Positions 4,838-5,463 of a DNA stretch of 5,463 nucleotides are shown here, piece after piece; within the stretch, counting starts at the first letter, position 1, and every line of letters begins with the position of its first letter. The notes below the pieces were generated by a model. That model saw only the letters and a program-made list of their open reading frames with translations, ran no database searches and was not told the origin of the DNA. The stretch lies in the NCBI GenBank assembly GCA_025464545.1, contig JAODMA010000114.1, positions 1-5,463 on the forward strand. The letters are read 5' to 3'. A program made the translations under genes and the position numbers. The stretch is from Arthrobacter sp. (GTDB taxonomy: Bacteria > Actinomycetota > Actinomycetes > Actinomycetales > Micrococcaceae).

Positions 4838-5463
4838 GTGACTGACCAGTTAGAGCGCCTGAACCGACTTCCCCTCCGGACCAATCTGCGGGGTATGACC
4901 CCCTATGGGGCCCCCCAGCTGGACGTCCCCATCCTGCTCAACGTCAACGAAAACACCCACGGCGTCCCGGCTGACGTCCGTGCGGCCATCTCCGAGGCCG
5001 TAACGGAGGCAGCGGCCGGCCTCAACCGGTACCCGGACCGCGAGTTCACCGAACTGCGCGAAGCCCTCGCGGAGTACCTCGGCCACGGACTTGGCGCCGA
5101 GAGCATCTGGGCAGCCAACGGCTCCAACGAGGTGCTTCAGCAGATTCTCCAGGCGTTCGGCGGGCCGGGACGTACCGCCCTGAGCTTTCCGCCCACATAC
5201 TCCATGTACCCCCTGCTCGCTGCGGGGACGGACACGGAGTACATTGCGGGGCTGCGGGCGGACGGCTACGGGCTGGGCGCAGATTCCGCTGCCCGCCAGG
5301 TCCGGGAACTTCAGCCGAACATCGTCTTCCTGTGTTCCCCGAACAATCCCACCGGCACGGGTCTCGGCCTGGACGTCGTGGAGGCTGTCTACGAGGCCGG
5401 CGAGGCCAGCCAGACCATTGTGATCGTCGACGAGGCCTACCACGAGTTCGCCCACGACGGAAC
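4838..5463 (+). CDS. hisC: Histidinol-phosphate aminotransferase HisC, 3'-truncated by the window edge
   Basis: PLP-dependent class I/II aminotransferase (EC 2.6.1.9) of histidine biosynthesis, converting imidazole acetol-phosphate and glutamate to histidinol-phosphate and 2-oxoglutarate. The frame opens with GTG at 4838 and stays open to the window end: 208 complete codons, a little over half of the usual 350-370 aa. Visible family landmarks are LPLRTNLRGMTPYGAPQLDV (11-30), LNVNENTHG (34-42; many homologues have NENP), LNRYPD (62-67), the cofactor phosphate-side NGSNE (94-98), PPTYSMYP (118-125), NNPTGT (169-174) and VDEAYHEF (197-204), whose Asp should contact the PLP ring nitrogen. The Schiff-base lysine lies past the edge and cannot be checked. 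The GTG start is chosen because residues 1-30 match the expected N-terminus and the -10 box lies directly upstream. In related genomes hisB and other his genes often follow; that is not visible here. Confidence 0.94.
   Translation, partial: MTDQLERLNRLPLRTNLRGMTPYGAPQLDVPILLNVNENTHGVPADVRAAISEAVTEAAAGLNRYPDREFTELREALAEYLGHGLGAESIWAANGSNEVLQQILQAFGGPGRTALSFPPTYSMYPLLAAGTDTEYIAGLRADGYGLGADSAARQVRELQPNIVFLCSPNNPTGTGLGLDVVEAVYEAGEASQTIVIVDEAYHEFAHDG

Noticed and set aside
4900..4910. CCCC-TAT-GGGG hairpin early in hisC
   Set aside because: The stem is only four base pairs, in coding sequence for conserved residues TPYGAP, and expected by chance in GC-rich DNA.

Overview
The window looks like chromosome from a high-G+C actinobacterium, most likely a member of the Micrococcaceae (Arthrobacter/Pseudarthrobacter type). 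The reasons are the strong G/C bias at third codon positions, the protein sequences themselves, and the gene order hflX - dinG-like helicase - lexA - LysM protein - hisC. The genus is inferred from pattern recognition, not from a database search.

Layout. Positions 1-884 hold the 3' part of hflX, a GTPase gene whose 5' end lies outside the window. Its stop codon overlaps the start of a complete DinG/XPD-family ATP-dependent helicase (877-3081), so the two look like one translationally coupled unit. A short gap (3082-3157) with a strong GC-rich hairpin separates the helicase from lexA, which is convergent (3158-3916, minus). A 361-base gap (3917-4277) lies between lexA and a small divergent gene (4278-4715, plus) that encodes a membrane-anchored LysM protein. 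The last gap (4716-4837) leads into hisC, which begins with GTG at 4838 and runs off the right edge.

How the parts work together. The lexA/LysM gap is an SOS control region. It has one near-perfect LexA operator (4127-4142, 11 of 12 conserved positions of TCGAAC-N4-GTTCGA), a second good one (4060-4075, 10 of 12) that overlaps the -35 box of a clear lexA promoter, and a weaker third (4190-4205). Divergence from lexA, the operators, and the architecture of N-terminal basic patch, one membrane helix and LysM domain all point to an SOS-induced cell-division inhibitor of the YneA / DivS / Rv2719c kind. LexA would repress both itself and this gene, and DNA damage would release both. The helicase is a DNA-repair-type enzyme but has no visible LexA site and appears to be expressed with hflX.

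The his gene is a separate unit. Its GTG start sits 6 bases after a -10-like TAAACT and has no usable Shine-Dalgarno sequence, which suggests leaderless translation. No RNA genes, mobile elements, CRISPR arrays or tRNAs were seen. The window is mostly core genome. The least ordinary items are the SOS control region and an 11-bp perfect inverted repeat inside the helicase gene that surrounds an internal in-frame GTG.
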